Below, piece by piece: positions 41,949-50,581 of a DNA stretch of 64,000 nt. The translations under genes and the position numbers were made by a program. The stretch is taken from contig NZ_FQZG01000013.1 of assembly GCF_900141915.1 (NCBI RefSeq), positions 1 through 64,000 of the forward strand, in the 5' to 3' direction. The notes below the pieces were generated by a model. That model was not told the origin of the DNA. It saw nothing but the letters and a program-made list of their open reading frames with translations, and searched no databases. This DNA is from Tessaracoccus bendigoensis DSM 12906 (lineage in GTDB: Bacteria > Actinomycetota > Actinomycetes > Propionibacteriales > Propionibacteriaceae). Within the stretch, counting starts at the first letter, position 1, and each line of letters opens with the position of its first letter.

Positions 41949-43526
41949 ATGAAGCGTCTCGACACTGACGTCGTCATCATCGGAGGCGGGTCGACCGGGC
42001 TAGGAGTGGTCCGTGACGCCGCGATGCGCGGCTACCGCGCGGTGCTCGTCGAACGGGTCGACCTCGGTCAAGGCACCACTGGACGGTTCCACGGGCTGCT
42101 GCACTCCGGTGGCCGCTACGTGGTCAGCGACCCCGGTTCGGCCACCGAATGCGCCGAAGAGAACGCCATCCTCAGACGCATCCAGGCGGGCGCGGTTGAG
42201 GACACCGGCGGCTTCTTCGTCACCCTCGCCGACGACGACCCCGCCTACGCCGACAAGTTCCTCGCGGGGGCGGCGGCGACCGGCGTGCCCGCCACCGAGA
42301 TCTCCGTCAAGGAGGCCCTGCGACGCGAACCGCGCCTCGACCCGCGCATCAAACGAGTCATCGAAGTGGCCGACGGCTCGGTCGACGGCTGGCAACTCGT
42401 GTGGGGGGCCGCCCGCTCCGCGATGGCCCACGGCGCACAGGTGCTGACGTATCACCGCGTCACGAAGATCGAGCGCGACGGCGAAAGGGTCGCCGCGGTG
42501 ATCTGCCGCGACGAGAAGGGCGGTGAGGACGTCCGCATCGACTGCACCTTCGTGCTCAACTGCGCCGGGCCATGGGCGGGGCAGATCTCCTCGATGGCCG
42601 GTGCCCGCGAGGTCGCCGTCGTGCCGGGCCGCGGCATCATGATCGCGATGAACCACCGGCTGGTCAACACCGTGATCAACCGCTGCGTGTACCCCACCGA
42701 CGGCGACATCCTCGTCCCCGTGCATACCGTCTCCATCATCGGCACCACCGACATCCACGAGACCGACCCGGACCACCTGCCCATCCCACACGCCGAGGTG
42801 CAGCAGATGCTCGACGCCGGCGAAGCGATGATCCCCGGCTTCCGCAAGTCGCGGGCGCTGCACGCCTGGGCCGGGTCGCGTCCACTGATCAAGGACTCGC
42901 GGGTATCCGTCGACGACACCCGCCACATGAGCCGCGGCATGGCCGTCATCGACCACTCCCAGACCGACGGCCTGGCAGGCATGCTCACGATCGGCGGCGG
43001 CAAGCTGACCACCTACCGGCTGATGGCCGAGCACATCGTCGACGCGATGAACCGCCAACTGGGCGAGGAGCGGCCCTGCACCACCGCGGACGAGGAGGTG
43101 CCAGGCAGCGAGGACCGCAGGCTCTACACCGTCACCCACCGCCTGCACGACCGCGAGGCCGACCGGCTCGACGACCAGATCATCTGCGAGTGCGAGCTGA
43201 TGAACCGCCAGATGTTCGTCTCGTTGCTCAACGAGCAGCCCGACGCGACCCTCGACGACCTCCGCCGCCAGCTGCGCCTGGGCATGGGCCCTTGCCAGGG
43301 CGGTTTCTGCGCCGCACGGGCGGCCGGTATCGCATGCTCGGAGCAGGCGATCGACGCCGAACGCGCAAGCGGGCTGCTGCGGCTGTTCCTGAAGCACCGC
43401 TGGATCGGGATCTGGCCGATCCTGTACGGCCAGCAGGTCCGCCAGACCGCGCTGGACCATTGGATCTTCAACGGCACGCTCGACGTCGAGCACCTGCCCC
43501 AACCTGAAGAGGAGATCGTGCGATGA
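41949..43526 (+). CDS. glpA: Anaerobic glycerol-3-phosphate dehydrogenase subunit A
   Basis: 525 residues, catalytic FAD subunit oxidising sn-glycerol-3-phosphate to dihydroxyacetone phosphate. FAD dinucleotide motif VVIIGGGSTGLGVVRDAAMR, then GTTGRFHGLLHSGGRYVV. FAD-oxidoreductase core to about residue 390. A C-terminal BFD-like cysteine domain has ICECE and GPCQGGFCAAR (candidate [2Fe-2S] ligands), as in E. coli GlpA (542 residues). ATG 41949 follows AAGGAGG; the longer open frame back to 41367 is shadow of serS. First gene of glpABC; its stop overlaps glpB by ATGA. Confidence 0.93.
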   Translation: MKRLDTDVVIIGGGSTGLGVVRDAAMRGYRAVLVERVDLGQGTTGRFHGLLHSGGRYVVSDPGSATECAEENAILRRIQAGAVEDTGGFFVTLADDDPAYADKFLAGAAATGVPATEISVKEALRREPRLDPRIKRVIEVADGSVDGWQLVWGAARSAMAHGAQVLTYHRVTKIERDGERVAAVICRDEKGGEDVRIDCTFVLNCAGPWAGQISSMAGAREVAVVPGRGIMIAMNHRLVNTVINRCVYPTDGDILVPVHTVSIIGTTDIHETDPDHLPIPHAEVQQMLDAGEAMIPGFRKSRALHAWAGSRPLIKDSRVSVDDTRHMSRGMAVIDHSQTDGLAGMLTIGGGKLTTYRLMAEHIVDAMNRQLGEERPCTTADEEVPGSEDRRLYTVTHRLHDREADRLDDQIICECELMNRQMFVSLLNEQPDATLDDLRRQLRLGMGPCQGGFCAARAAGIACSEQAIDAERASGLLRLFLKHRWIGIWPILYGQQVRQTALDHWIFNGTLDVEHLPQPEEEIVR

Positions 43527-44767
43527 GGGACGCCGTCGTCATCGGGGCCGGGCTCGCCGGCCTCACCGCCGCCCTGCGGCTCGCCCGGGCCGGGCGCTCG
43601 GTCACGCTCGTGACGAAGGGACCGGGAGGCTGCCAACTCTCGCAGGGCACCGTCGACATCCTCGGCTACACCCCCGACCGCGTGACGCGGCCCTTGGAGG
43701 CCGTCGCCGCCGTCGACCAAAGCCACCCCTACTCCGGAATCGGTGCCGACAGGGTGGCCGAGTCGGTGTCGTGGCTCAGGGACGAACTCGGGCCCGAGCT
43801 GCTGGTCGGCGACCCGGCCGGCAACTTCCACCTGCCGACGGCGGTCGGCGCGCTGCGTCCCACCGCGCTGGCCCAGCCTGGCATGGTCGCGGGCGACGCC
43901 GTCGGCGGCCGCACGTACGCCGTGGTGGGGGTTCGGCAATTGAAGGACTTCCCGGCCGACCTGGTCGCCGGGAACCTGGCCCGCTCGAAGGCCCCCGACG
44001 GTGGGTCGCTCGGCGCGACCGTCGCCTGGGTCGACCTACCGGCGAGACGGGGTGAGGCCGACCCCACGTCGCTGACCTATGCCCGCGCGATGGACGACGA
44101 GGCGTTCGCCGCCAAGTTCGCGAGGGCGGTGGCCGCGGTGGCCGGGGAGGGTGACGTGGTCGCGCTGCCCGCGGTGCTCGGCGTGCGCCGCCTGGGGGTG
44201 TGGCGGCAGGTGCGAGACGTCCTCGGGCGCGAGGTGTGCGAGATTCCGCTGCCCCCACCGTCGGTGCCGGGGCTCAGGCTCTACGAGGCGCTGCTGGGGA
44301 TGGTGCGGGCGGCCGGGGTGCGTTTCATCCAGGGCAACCGGATCGTCGGCTTCACCCCTGGCGACGGCGGGATCGAATCGGTGACGCTCGCCGCGGCGGG
44401 CGGTGCCAGGCATCTCAAGGCGGCCTCGTTCATATTCGCGCCAGGGGGCTTCGAGAGCGGCGCGCTGGACGTCGACTCCCACGGCCGCATCTCCGAGCCG
44501 GTCTTCGGGCTGCCGCTCACCGCCGACGATGCCGCCCCGCTGATCCCGTCGGTGTTCTGGGGGCCGCACGAGCTGTTCGAGGTGGGGGTCCGCACCGACG
44601 ATGCGGGTCGACCGGTCGACGGCTCGGGCGCGGCCGTCCATGACAACCTGTTCGTCGCCGGTGGGATCATCGCGGGGGCAGAACGCTGGCGGGAGAAGTC
44701 CGGCGACGGGGTCGCCGTCGCGACGGCCTACCGGGCCGCAGATCAGATCACCGGAGGTGCACGATGA
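43523..44767 (+). CDS. glpB: Anaerobic glycerol-3-phosphate dehydrogenase subunit B
   Basis: 414 residues, flavoprotein subunit. N-terminal dinucleotide motif VIGAGLAGLTAALRLARAG, followed by GGCQLSQGTVDILGYTPDRV typical of GlpB. C-terminal FVAGGIIAGAERWREKSGDG is the FAD-closing segment. In E. coli GlpB links the GlpA flavin to the GlpC iron-sulfur membrane anchor. It overlaps glpA and glpC by 4 bases each, so subunits should be made in fixed ratio. Confidence 0.93.
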   Translation: MRDAVVIGAGLAGLTAALRLARAGRSVTLVTKGPGGCQLSQGTVDILGYTPDRVTRPLEAVAAVDQSHPYSGIGADRVAESVSWLRDELGPELLVGDPAGNFHLPTAVGALRPTALAQPGMVAGDAVGGRTYAVVGVRQLKDFPADLVAGNLARSKAPDGGSLGATVAWVDLPARRGEADPTSLTYARAMDDEAFAAKFARAVAAVAGEGDVVALPAVLGVRRLGVWRQVRDVLGREVCEIPLPPPSVPGLRLYEALLGMVRAAGVRFIQGNRIVGFTPGDGGIESVTLAAAGGARHLKAASFIFAPGGFESGALDVDSHGRISEPVFGLPLTADDAAPLIPSVFWGPHELFEVGVRTDDAGRPVDGSGAAVHDNLFVAGGIIAGAERWREKSGDGVAVATAYRAADQITGGAR

Positions 44768-46029
44768 GCAAGCGGCAAGATGAGCGGGCCAAGGAGCTGA
44801 GGGAACGGCTCAACAACGAGCTGCAGCGGATGAGCCTCGACATGTGCGTCAAGTGCACGATCTGTGAGACGAGCTGCCCGGTGGCCCCGGTCACCCCGCT
44901 CTTCTCCGGGCCCAAGTTCGTCGGCCCACAGGCGGAGCGGTTCCGCGACGGGGAGTCGGTCGACCACTCGGTCGACTACTGCTCGAGCTGCGGCACCTGC
45001 AGCGTCGTGTGCCCGCAGGGCGTGCATGTCGCGGAGTTGAACTCCCTTGCCAGGGCGGTCATGAAGGCCGAGCAGGGCGTGCCGGTGCGCGACCAGCTGA
45101 TCACCCAGACGGTGCTGATGGGCAAGGCGATGACGCCGGTGGCGCCGATCGCCAACGCCGTGCTCGACAACAAGCTCGCCCGCATCGCCATGGAGAAGAT
45201 CGTCGGGGTACACCGTGACGCCCCCATGCCGACGGCGCGCACGCAGTCGCTCCACTCGTGGTTGAAGAAGCGGCCTGCCCGGACGAAGCCGGCGACGCGG
45301 GGGTCGGTGGTCTACTTCCACGGCTGCGCCGGTGGCTACTTCGAGGTGGACGCGGCGAAGAAGGCCATTGAGGTGCTCGAACACATCGGCTATGACGTGA
45401 TCGTCCCCGAGCAGGGCTGCTGTGGCCTGGCCGAGCAGAGCAACGGGCTGTTCGAGAAGGCCAGCGCCTCGGTGCGCAAGCTCGACGAACAACTGCGCTC
45501 CGCGGGCACCGACCTACCCATCGTCAGCACGGCTGGCAGCTGCACCGGGATGCTCAAGCACGAGGCCCACGAGATCCTCGGCATCCACGACCCGGAACTC
45601 CTCGACGTCGGCACCCGGATCCGGGAGATCTCAGAGTTCCTGATGGAGCTCTACGAGGCCGACGAGCTGCCCACCGACTTCCGGCCGATCAACATGCGGC
45701 TGCCGTACCATGCGCCGTGCCAGGTCAAGAGCCAGGGCATGGGCACGCCAGCCTACGATCTGCTGCGCCTGATCCCCGGGCTCGAGGTGATCGACAGCAA
45801 CGTCACGTGCTGCGGGATCGCGGGCACCTACGGGTTGAAGAAGGAGAAGTACGAGATCGCGCAGGCGGTCGGCAAGCCGCTCTTCGACATGATCAAGGAC
45901 ACCAACGAGGGTCTGGCAGCGTGCGATACCGAGACCTGCCGCTGGCAGATCGAGAAGTCCAGCGGGGTGACGACGGTGCATCCGATCGTGCTGATCCATC
46001 AGGCCTACGGGTTGGGAGACGGCGAATAG
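44764..46029 (+). CDS. glpC: Anaerobic glycerol-3-phosphate dehydrogenase subunit C
   Basis: 421 residues, iron-sulfur subunit passing electrons to the quinone pool. Two 4Fe-4S ferredoxin motifs: CVKCTICETSCPV and CSSCGTCSVVCPQG. Two CCG domains follow: FHGCAGGYFEV with EQGCCGLAEQ, and YHAPCQVKSQ with NVTCCGIAGTYG, plus CDTETCRWQI near the end. No obvious transmembrane helix, so attachment would be peripheral as in E. coli. The set implies respiration on glycerol phosphate under low oxygen. Confidence 0.93.
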   Translation: MSKRQDERAKELRERLNNELQRMSLDMCVKCTICETSCPVAPVTPLFSGPKFVGPQAERFRDGESVDHSVDYCSSCGTCSVVCPQGVHVAELNSLARAVMKAEQGVPVRDQLITQTVLMGKAMTPVAPIANAVLDNKLARIAMEKIVGVHRDAPMPTARTQSLHSWLKKRPARTKPATRGSVVYFHGCAGGYFEVDAAKKAIEVLEHIGYDVIVPEQGCCGLAEQSNGLFEKASASVRKLDEQLRSAGTDLPIVSTAGSCTGMLKHEAHEILGIHDPELLDVGTRIREISEFLMELYEADELPTDFRPINMRLPYHAPCQVKSQGMGTPAYDLLRLIPGLEVIDSNVTCCGIAGTYGLKKEKYEIAQAVGKPLFDMIKDTNEGLAACDTETCRWQIEKSSGVTTVHPIVLIHQAYGLGDGE

Positions 46030-46050
46030 ATCGCCGGTCACGGCCGTAAA

Positions 46051-46089
46051 CACCGGTTCAGGCCCGGGCTTGGCGCCCATCGGCCGGTG
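46051..46089. terminator. Weak candidate terminator between convergent genes
   Basis: CACCGG (46051-46056) and CCGGTG (46084-46089) could pair across a loop that contains further self-complementary GGCCCGGGC and GGCGCC. It sits between the glpC and toxin stops, where a bidirectional terminator is expected. The stem is short. Confidence 0.3.
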
Positions 46090-46102
46090 CGGTCGGGATT
46101 AA

Positions 46103-46513
46103 TCAGCGGCGGGCAGGCAGGTCGAGCATCTCGATGCCGGGCAGTTCCGCGAAACGCGCCCGCGCATCCAAGGTCACCAACACCCGCCCGGTCTGGGCGG
46201 CATGTGCGGCGATGATCAGATCGTGTGCACCGCGTGCCCTGTGTGACCGTCGGGCGTGAGCGATCAGTTGGGCATGGTAGAGCGCTGTTTCGGCGTCGTA
46301 GTCGAGCACCTCCAGCACGTCGATCATCGCCGCCAGCGCCCTCGAACGGGCGGCCGCACGCTCCGCAGTCTCGGCCAACTCTATGCCCGTGCGGTACTCG
46401 GCCACGGTGACGGCAGCGATGGCCAGGTCATCGTCGTCGAACTCGGTGCGGTCGATTTCAGCGCGTTCATAGGCGATCAGAACGTTCGTGTCCAGGATCA
46501 GCGCCCGCCCCAC
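46103..46513 (-). CDS. PIN-domain (VapC-like) toxin
   Basis: 136 residues, probable ribonuclease toxin. PIN acidic residues: Asp in LILDTNVLIAYERAE, Glu in VTVAEYRTGIE, and Asp in GAHDLIIAAHA followed by LVTLDARARFAEL. It overlaps the upstream antitoxin gene by 16 bases, the usual antitoxin-first arrangement. Target RNA unknown. This accessory pair sits between housekeeping operons and may mark an integration-prone spot. Confidence 0.88.
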   Translation of the reverse strand: MGRALILDTNVLIAYERAEIDRTEFDDDDLAIAAVTVAEYRTGIELAETAERAAARSRALAAMIDVLEVLDYDAETALYHAQLIAHARRSHRARGAHDLIIAAHAAQTGRVLVTLDARARFAELPGIEMLDLPARR

Positions 46514-46764
46514 GGATCCTCCCCCTCAGCGTCCAGCAGGGCGACCGCCTCGGCGATGTCTCGTTCGAACCGGTCTTCGGGCGGGGCAATGCCCTGCAGG
46601 GCAGCGCGCAGGTCACGGCCGGTGCGCCTCGTGGCCGGTCGGATCTCGGCCACCATCTTGCCTCCCCGGCTTATGGTCACCGTTTCCCCGGCCGCGACCG
46701 CATCAAGGAGATCGGAGAACCTCCTCGATGCCTCGGTGGCGCTGACGGTTCGCATGCGACCCAT
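46498..46764 (-). CDS. Phd/YefM-type antitoxin
   Basis: 88 residues (85 from the second Met). RTVSATEASRRFSDLLDAVA is the Phd/YefM DNA-binding N-terminus and TVTISRGGKMVAEIRPA the dimerisation strand; the acidic C-terminal part (FERDIAEAVALLDAEGEDPW) should wrap the PIN toxin. A TAGAAT hexamer overlaps the first ATG (46764), placing a transcription start near the second ATG (46755), so a leaderless start there is likely. Expected to repress its own promoter. Confidence 0.85.
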   Translation of the reverse strand: MGRMRTVSATEASRRFSDLLDAVAAGETVTISRGGKMVAEIRPATRRTGRDLRAALQGIAPPEDRFERDIAEAVALLDAEGEDPWGGR

Positions 46765-46774
46765 TCTACTCGAC

Positions 46775-46790
46775 TATCTGATTATCTGAT
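46775..46790 (-). promoter_or_regulatory. Direct repeat operator candidate of the toxin-antitoxin promoter
   Basis: Two exact tandem 8-mers, TATCTGAT at 46775-46782 and 46783-46790 (ATCAGATA on the coding strand), lie just upstream of the TAGAAT element. They are AT-rich in a GC-rich neighbourhood. This position suits autorepression by the antitoxin. Confidence 0.45.
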
Positions 46791-46856
46791 TTTTGACGGT
46801 GTCAGCGTTGCCCTCCTCGCGGTCCGCCTGTCGGCCGAGGCGGATATGGTGAACGA

Positions 46857-48035
46857 ATGCGCACCCGGCAACCGATCCCCTCAGAGATCTGGGTGCTGGT
46901 CTGTGCCGCTTTCCTGATCGCGCTCGGTTACGGCCTAGTCGCCCCGATCCTGCCCCAGTTCGCCCGCTCGTTCGACGTCGGAGTCGTCCTCGCCTCGGCG
47001 ATCGTGACGGTGTTCGCGCTGGTCAGGCTAATCTTCGCTCCCGCTGGTGGCGCCCTGGTCGCGAAGTTCGGCGAACGTCGCATCTACCTGATCGGCCTGT
47101 TCATCGTCGCCGTCTCGAGCGCGCTGTCCGGCCTGGCGCCGGATTATTGGACGCTCATGGCCTTCCGCGGCCTCGGCGGCATCGGTTCGGTGATGTTCAC
47201 CGTCTCATCGATGGGGCTGCTCGTGCGGCTCTCGCCGCCTGCCCAGCGCGGGCACACCTCGTCGCTGTACGGGACCGCGTTCCTGCTCGGCAACATCCTC
47301 GGCCCGACGCTCGGGTCGCTGTTGCAGGGCTTCGGGATGCGGATCCCGTTCTTCATCTACGCCGCCGCGGTGCTCGTCGCGGCGCTCGTCGTGACGGTGT
47401 TCCTCCGTGGCGGCGCCGGTGGCCGACCACTCGAGGACGACGCACGCGCCGAGAAGATGACGCTGGCGGAGGCGCTCGGGCTGCCGTACTACCGCGCCCT
47501 GCTCCTGACGGCGTTCGCGCACGGCTGGTCCAACTTCGGGGTGCGGATAGCGCTGTTGCCACTGATGGCCGCCAGCGTCCCGGCGATCGGCGAGGCGGCC
47601 GCGGGCCTGGCGTTGACACTCTTCGCACTCGGCAACGCGGTCACCCAACAGGCGACGGGGAGGCTGATCGACCAGCGCGGCAGGCGTCCCTTCCTCGTCC
47701 TCGGCCTGGCGATCTCTGCCGCAGCGACCGCCCCGTTCGGCTGGCTCGACACCCTTCCCTGGTTCCTGGTGCTCGCGACCCTCGCGGGCGTCGGCGCGGC
47801 GTTCATCGCGCCAGCCTCGCAAGCCCTGCTGGCCGACCTGATCGGGTCGAACCGCAACGGCGGCCAGGCCCTGTCGACCTACTCGATGGCGACCGACCTC
47901 GGCTCCATCGCAGGCACGCTGCTGGCAGGCACGATCGCCCAGCTCGTCGGGTTCGGTTGGGCATTCGCTGCCACCGCTCTGGTGATGATCGCTGCGGCGA
48001 TGCCGTGGTTCCTGGTCAAGCGGAAGACCCCCTGA
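46857..48035 (+). CDS. Major facilitator superfamily transporter
   Basis: 392 residues, about 12 membrane spans. The first starts at EIWVLVCAAFLIALGYGLVA. Loop 2-3 has GALVAKFGERRIYLIGL, close to the DHA1 drug-efflux motif A. Motif C-like RGLGGIGSVMF and the second-half loop GRLIDQRGRRPFLVLG are also visible. TetA/MdfA-like exporters of this size expel drugs or metabolites by proton antiport; the substrate is unknown. Divergent from the toxin-antitoxin pair; one base before the PAP2-kinase gene. Confidence 0.88.
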   Translation: MRTRQPIPSEIWVLVCAAFLIALGYGLVAPILPQFARSFDVGVVLASAIVTVFALVRLIFAPAGGALVAKFGERRIYLIGLFIVAVSSALSGLAPDYWTLMAFRGLGGIGSVMFTVSSMGLLVRLSPPAQRGHTSSLYGTAFLLGNILGPTLGSLLQGFGMRIPFFIYAAAVLVAALVVTVFLRGGAGGRPLEDDARAEKMTLAEALGLPYYRALLLTAFAHGWSNFGVRIALLPLMAASVPAIGEAAAGLALTLFALGNAVTQQATGRLIDQRGRRPFLVLGLAISAAATAPFGWLDTLPWFLVLATLAGVGAAFIAPASQALLADLIGSNRNGGQALSTYSMATDLGSIAGTLLAGTIAQLVGFGWAFAATALVMIAAAMPWFLVKRKTP

Positions 48036-48036
48036 C

Positions 48037-49554
48037 GTGCGACGCCACCTGCCACTCCTGACCACGCTGCTGACAGGCGTGGCCGTCATCGCGTGGACGC
48101 TGTGGATCCCGACTGCCCTCGACCGGCTCTGGGCGTGGCCCTACCTCCCCAAGGGACCGTTCCCCGGGCAGCTGGCGGAGGTGTGGGCCCAGGTATCACA
48201 GCCGACCGTGTCCTATCTGGCGATGATCGGGCTGGTCGTCGCCTTGTTCCGGTGCCGCTGGCGCGACCTCGCCGGCTCGGTGCTGCTGGCGGGCATCTTG
48301 ACGGTGTCGTCGGTCACGGTCCTGAAATCGCTGGTGGCGAGACCACGACCGAGCACGCCTTGGCTCGGCAACCTGGGCGCGGACGCCTCGTTCCCATCTG
48401 GGCATGCGGCCGCGGCCACGGCCCTGGCCATCGCCGTCGTCCAGGTCACCTGGACGCTCACCGGGGGCCGCCGCCCGACGGTCATCGCCACCGTCGGCGC
48501 TGTCCTGACGGCCTCCGCGGTGGCAATCGGTCGCCTGCTGCTCGGGGTCCATCACGTCAGCGACGTGCTCGGTGCCGCGCTCATCGCGTGCTTCGCGGCC
48601 AGCCTCTCCGCGCTGATCACCGGCGCCTGGCGGACGGCGTCAACCGCGACGCAACCAAAGGCGATCCACGTCGTGTGGCACACGCACCGGGTGCGGGGCC
48701 TGGCCGGGGCGCAGGCCCGCCTGGCCCGTGAGGCCGCGGCGCGCGGTTGCCCGCCACCGGTGTGGCTGGCGACCGAACGCGACGGCCACGGCGTCGCGCA
48801 GGCCAGGCAGGCGGTCCTGGACGGGGCGGACCTGGTCATCGCGCTCGGCGGTGACGGCACGATCAGGCAGGTCCTCACCGCAGTCGGCACGGCCGCCGAC
48901 GTCGCCGTCCTGCCCGCAGGCAGCGGGAACCTCCTTGCCAAGAACCTCGACATCCCGCTCGACCTGGGCCGGGCGATCTGGCTCGCCCTCGACGGCCAGG
49001 CGACCCCGCTCGACCTGATGCGTGTCGAGTTCACGGACCTGGACGACGCGGTCGCGGCCGTCATGGTCGGGGCCGGGGCCGATGCCGCCGTCCTGGAGGA
49101 CACCTCGGAGCGGGCCAAGCGGTTCGGTGGCCCCCTGGCGTACCTGCTCGCGGGACGTCGGCACATCGGTGCCCGGCCCAGCGCTGTCACCGTCACGGTC
49201 GACGGGACGGCTCACGCCTTCGACGCCTCGCTGGTGACGGTGGGCAATGTCGGCTCCTTGCATCCCGGGATCGCCCTGATGCCGTCGGCGGACCCGTCGG
49301 ACGGTCGGCTGGAGGTGCTGGTCGCCTCGCCCCGCGGTGCGGCGGACGTGTTGAAGATGATGTTCGACGTGCTGCTGGTGCGCGACCCGATCCCCCGCAC
49401 GGCGCGGTTCTCGGGCTCCGTGGTCGACCTCCGGTTCGGGATCCCGACGCCGTTCCAGGTCGACGGCGACGTGGTCGGCCGCATCGACGAGGCAAAGGTC
49501 GCGGTCCTTCCCGGGGCCGCCCGGCTGGTGACCCGTGCCCGCGGTCACCGCTGA
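48037..49554 (+). CDS. Fusion: PAP2 phosphatase + diacylglycerol-kinase-type lipid kinase
   Basis: 505 residues. The N-terminal membrane domain (about 1-195) carries PAP2 motifs KSLVARPRPSTP, FPSGHAAAAT and GRLLLGVHHVSD, for dephosphorylating a lipid phosphate. The C-terminal cytosolic domain (about 205-500) is a DAGK catalytic fold: VIALGGDGTIRQVL, VLPAGSGNLLAKNLDIP and FQVDGDVVG. The two activities are formally opposite, so substrates probably differ or sit on opposite membrane faces. Related PAP2-DAGK fusions occur in actinobacteria. GTG start one base after the MFS stop. Confidence 0.88.
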   Translation: MRRHLPLLTTLLTGVAVIAWTLWIPTALDRLWAWPYLPKGPFPGQLAEVWAQVSQPTVSYLAMIGLVVALFRCRWRDLAGSVLLAGILTVSSVTVLKSLVARPRPSTPWLGNLGADASFPSGHAAAATALAIAVVQVTWTLTGGRRPTVIATVGAVLTASAVAIGRLLLGVHHVSDVLGAALIACFAASLSALITGAWRTASTATQPKAIHVVWHTHRVRGLAGAQARLAREAAARGCPPPVWLATERDGHGVAQARQAVLDGADLVIALGGDGTIRQVLTAVGTAADVAVLPAGSGNLLAKNLDIPLDLGRAIWLALDGQATPLDLMRVEFTDLDDAVAAVMVGAGADAAVLEDTSERAKRFGGPLAYLLAGRRHIGARPSAVTVTVDGTAHAFDASLVTVGNVGSLHPGIALMPSADPSDGRLEVLVASPRGAADVLKMMFDVLLVRDPIPRTARFSGSVVDLRFGIPTPFQVDGDVVGRIDEAKVAVLPGAARLVTRARGHR

Positions 49555-49559
49555 TCCGT

Positions 49560-50462
49560 TCAGCGGGACAGGCTCGCCACCCAGGCCGCCGCGGCCGCGA
49601 ACTCGCCGTCGCTGAACCCGACGCCGATCTCGGGGCGCCGCTGGTTGGCCCGCGGGTAGGAGCCGAGGAAGTAGACCTGCGGACACACCCGGTGCAACCC
49701 CTGGAGCGCCTCGGCGACCCGCTTCTCCCGCAGATGGCCCTCACAGTCGATGGAGAAGCAGTAGGAGCCGAGTGTCGTCTTCGTCGGGCGCGACTCGATG
49801 CGGCTCAGGTTCACCCCACGCACGGCGAACTGCTCCAAAATCTCCAGCAGGGCGCCCGAATGGTCGCGCCGCATGAACGCCACCAGGGTGGTCTTGTCCG
49901 CCCCGGTCGGCTCTGGCACCCGACCGGCCGGGCCGACCTCGACGAACCGGGTGACCGCCCCGACATTGTCCTCGATCTGATACGCCAACTCGGTCAGCCC
50001 GTAGAGGTCGCCCGCCACGCGGGCGCACACCGCGGCGTCGTAGCGTGAATCCGGCCGTGCCACCTCCGCGGCCGCACCAGCGGTCGAACCGGCCTCCGTG
50101 ACGGTGGCCTCCGGCAGGTTGGTGGCCAACCAGTCGCGGCACTGGGCCGCGGCGTGCCCGTGCGTCAACACCTGGCGGACGGCCGCGAGGTCGGTTCCCT
50201 CGCGGACATAGAGCCCGAACTCGACCGGGATCACGATCTCGCCCTTGATGGCGAGCGGGGCTCCGGCGATCAGTTCGTCCAGGGTGGCGGAGACGCCACC
50301 TTCGACCGAGTTCTCGATCGGCACCACGGCTCGGCTGACGGCGCCCTGGCGGACGGCGTCGAGCGCCTCACGGACGCTGGCGAAGGCGACCCCATCCTCG
50401 GTGGTGATGGTGCGCAACGCCTGGTGGGTGAATGTCCCTGCGGGACCGAAGTATCCGAGCAC
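49560..50462 (-). CDS. pheA: Prephenate dehydratase
   Basis: 300 residues. The catalytic domain (1 to about 185) has YFGPAGTFTHQAL, VPIENSVEGGV and NVGAVTRFVEV with the TRF motif. An ACT regulatory domain (about 195-275) follows, with GALLEILEQFAVRGVNLSRI and the ESRPTK phenylalanine-binding site. It makes phenylpyruvate in phenylalanine synthesis and should be feedback-inhibited by phenylalanine. GTG start. Converges on the PAP2-kinase gene 5 bases away, without a visible hairpin. Confidence 0.95.
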   Translation of the reverse strand: MLGYFGPAGTFTHQALRTITTEDGVAFASVREALDAVRQGAVSRAVVPIENSVEGGVSATLDELIAGAPLAIKGEIVIPVEFGLYVREGTDLAAVRQVLTHGHAAAQCRDWLATNLPEATVTEAGSTAGAAAEVARPDSRYDAAVCARVAGDLYGLTELAYQIEDNVGAVTRFVEVGPAGRVPEPTGADKTTLVAFMRRDHSGALLEILEQFAVRGVNLSRIESRPTKTTLGSYCFSIDCEGHLREKRVAEALQGLHRVCPQVYFLGSYPRANQRRPEIGVGFSDGEFAAAAAWVASLSR

Positions 50463-50581
50463 GCACCCTAGTTTCCACCCAAGGGCGGCCGGATCGCCAC
50501 CCGTCCAGACCCGGGAACGCCTGAAGTCGCCGCAGTTGGGTCCCTTGGGCGCTGGCCCACAGGCGCACTAGCCTGACCAGC

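Noticed and set aside
46103-46764. Toxin-antitoxin pair taken as evidence of a genomic island
   Set aside because: No integrase, transposase, attachment-site duplication or clear composition change surrounds it; such pairs are common singly in chromosomes.
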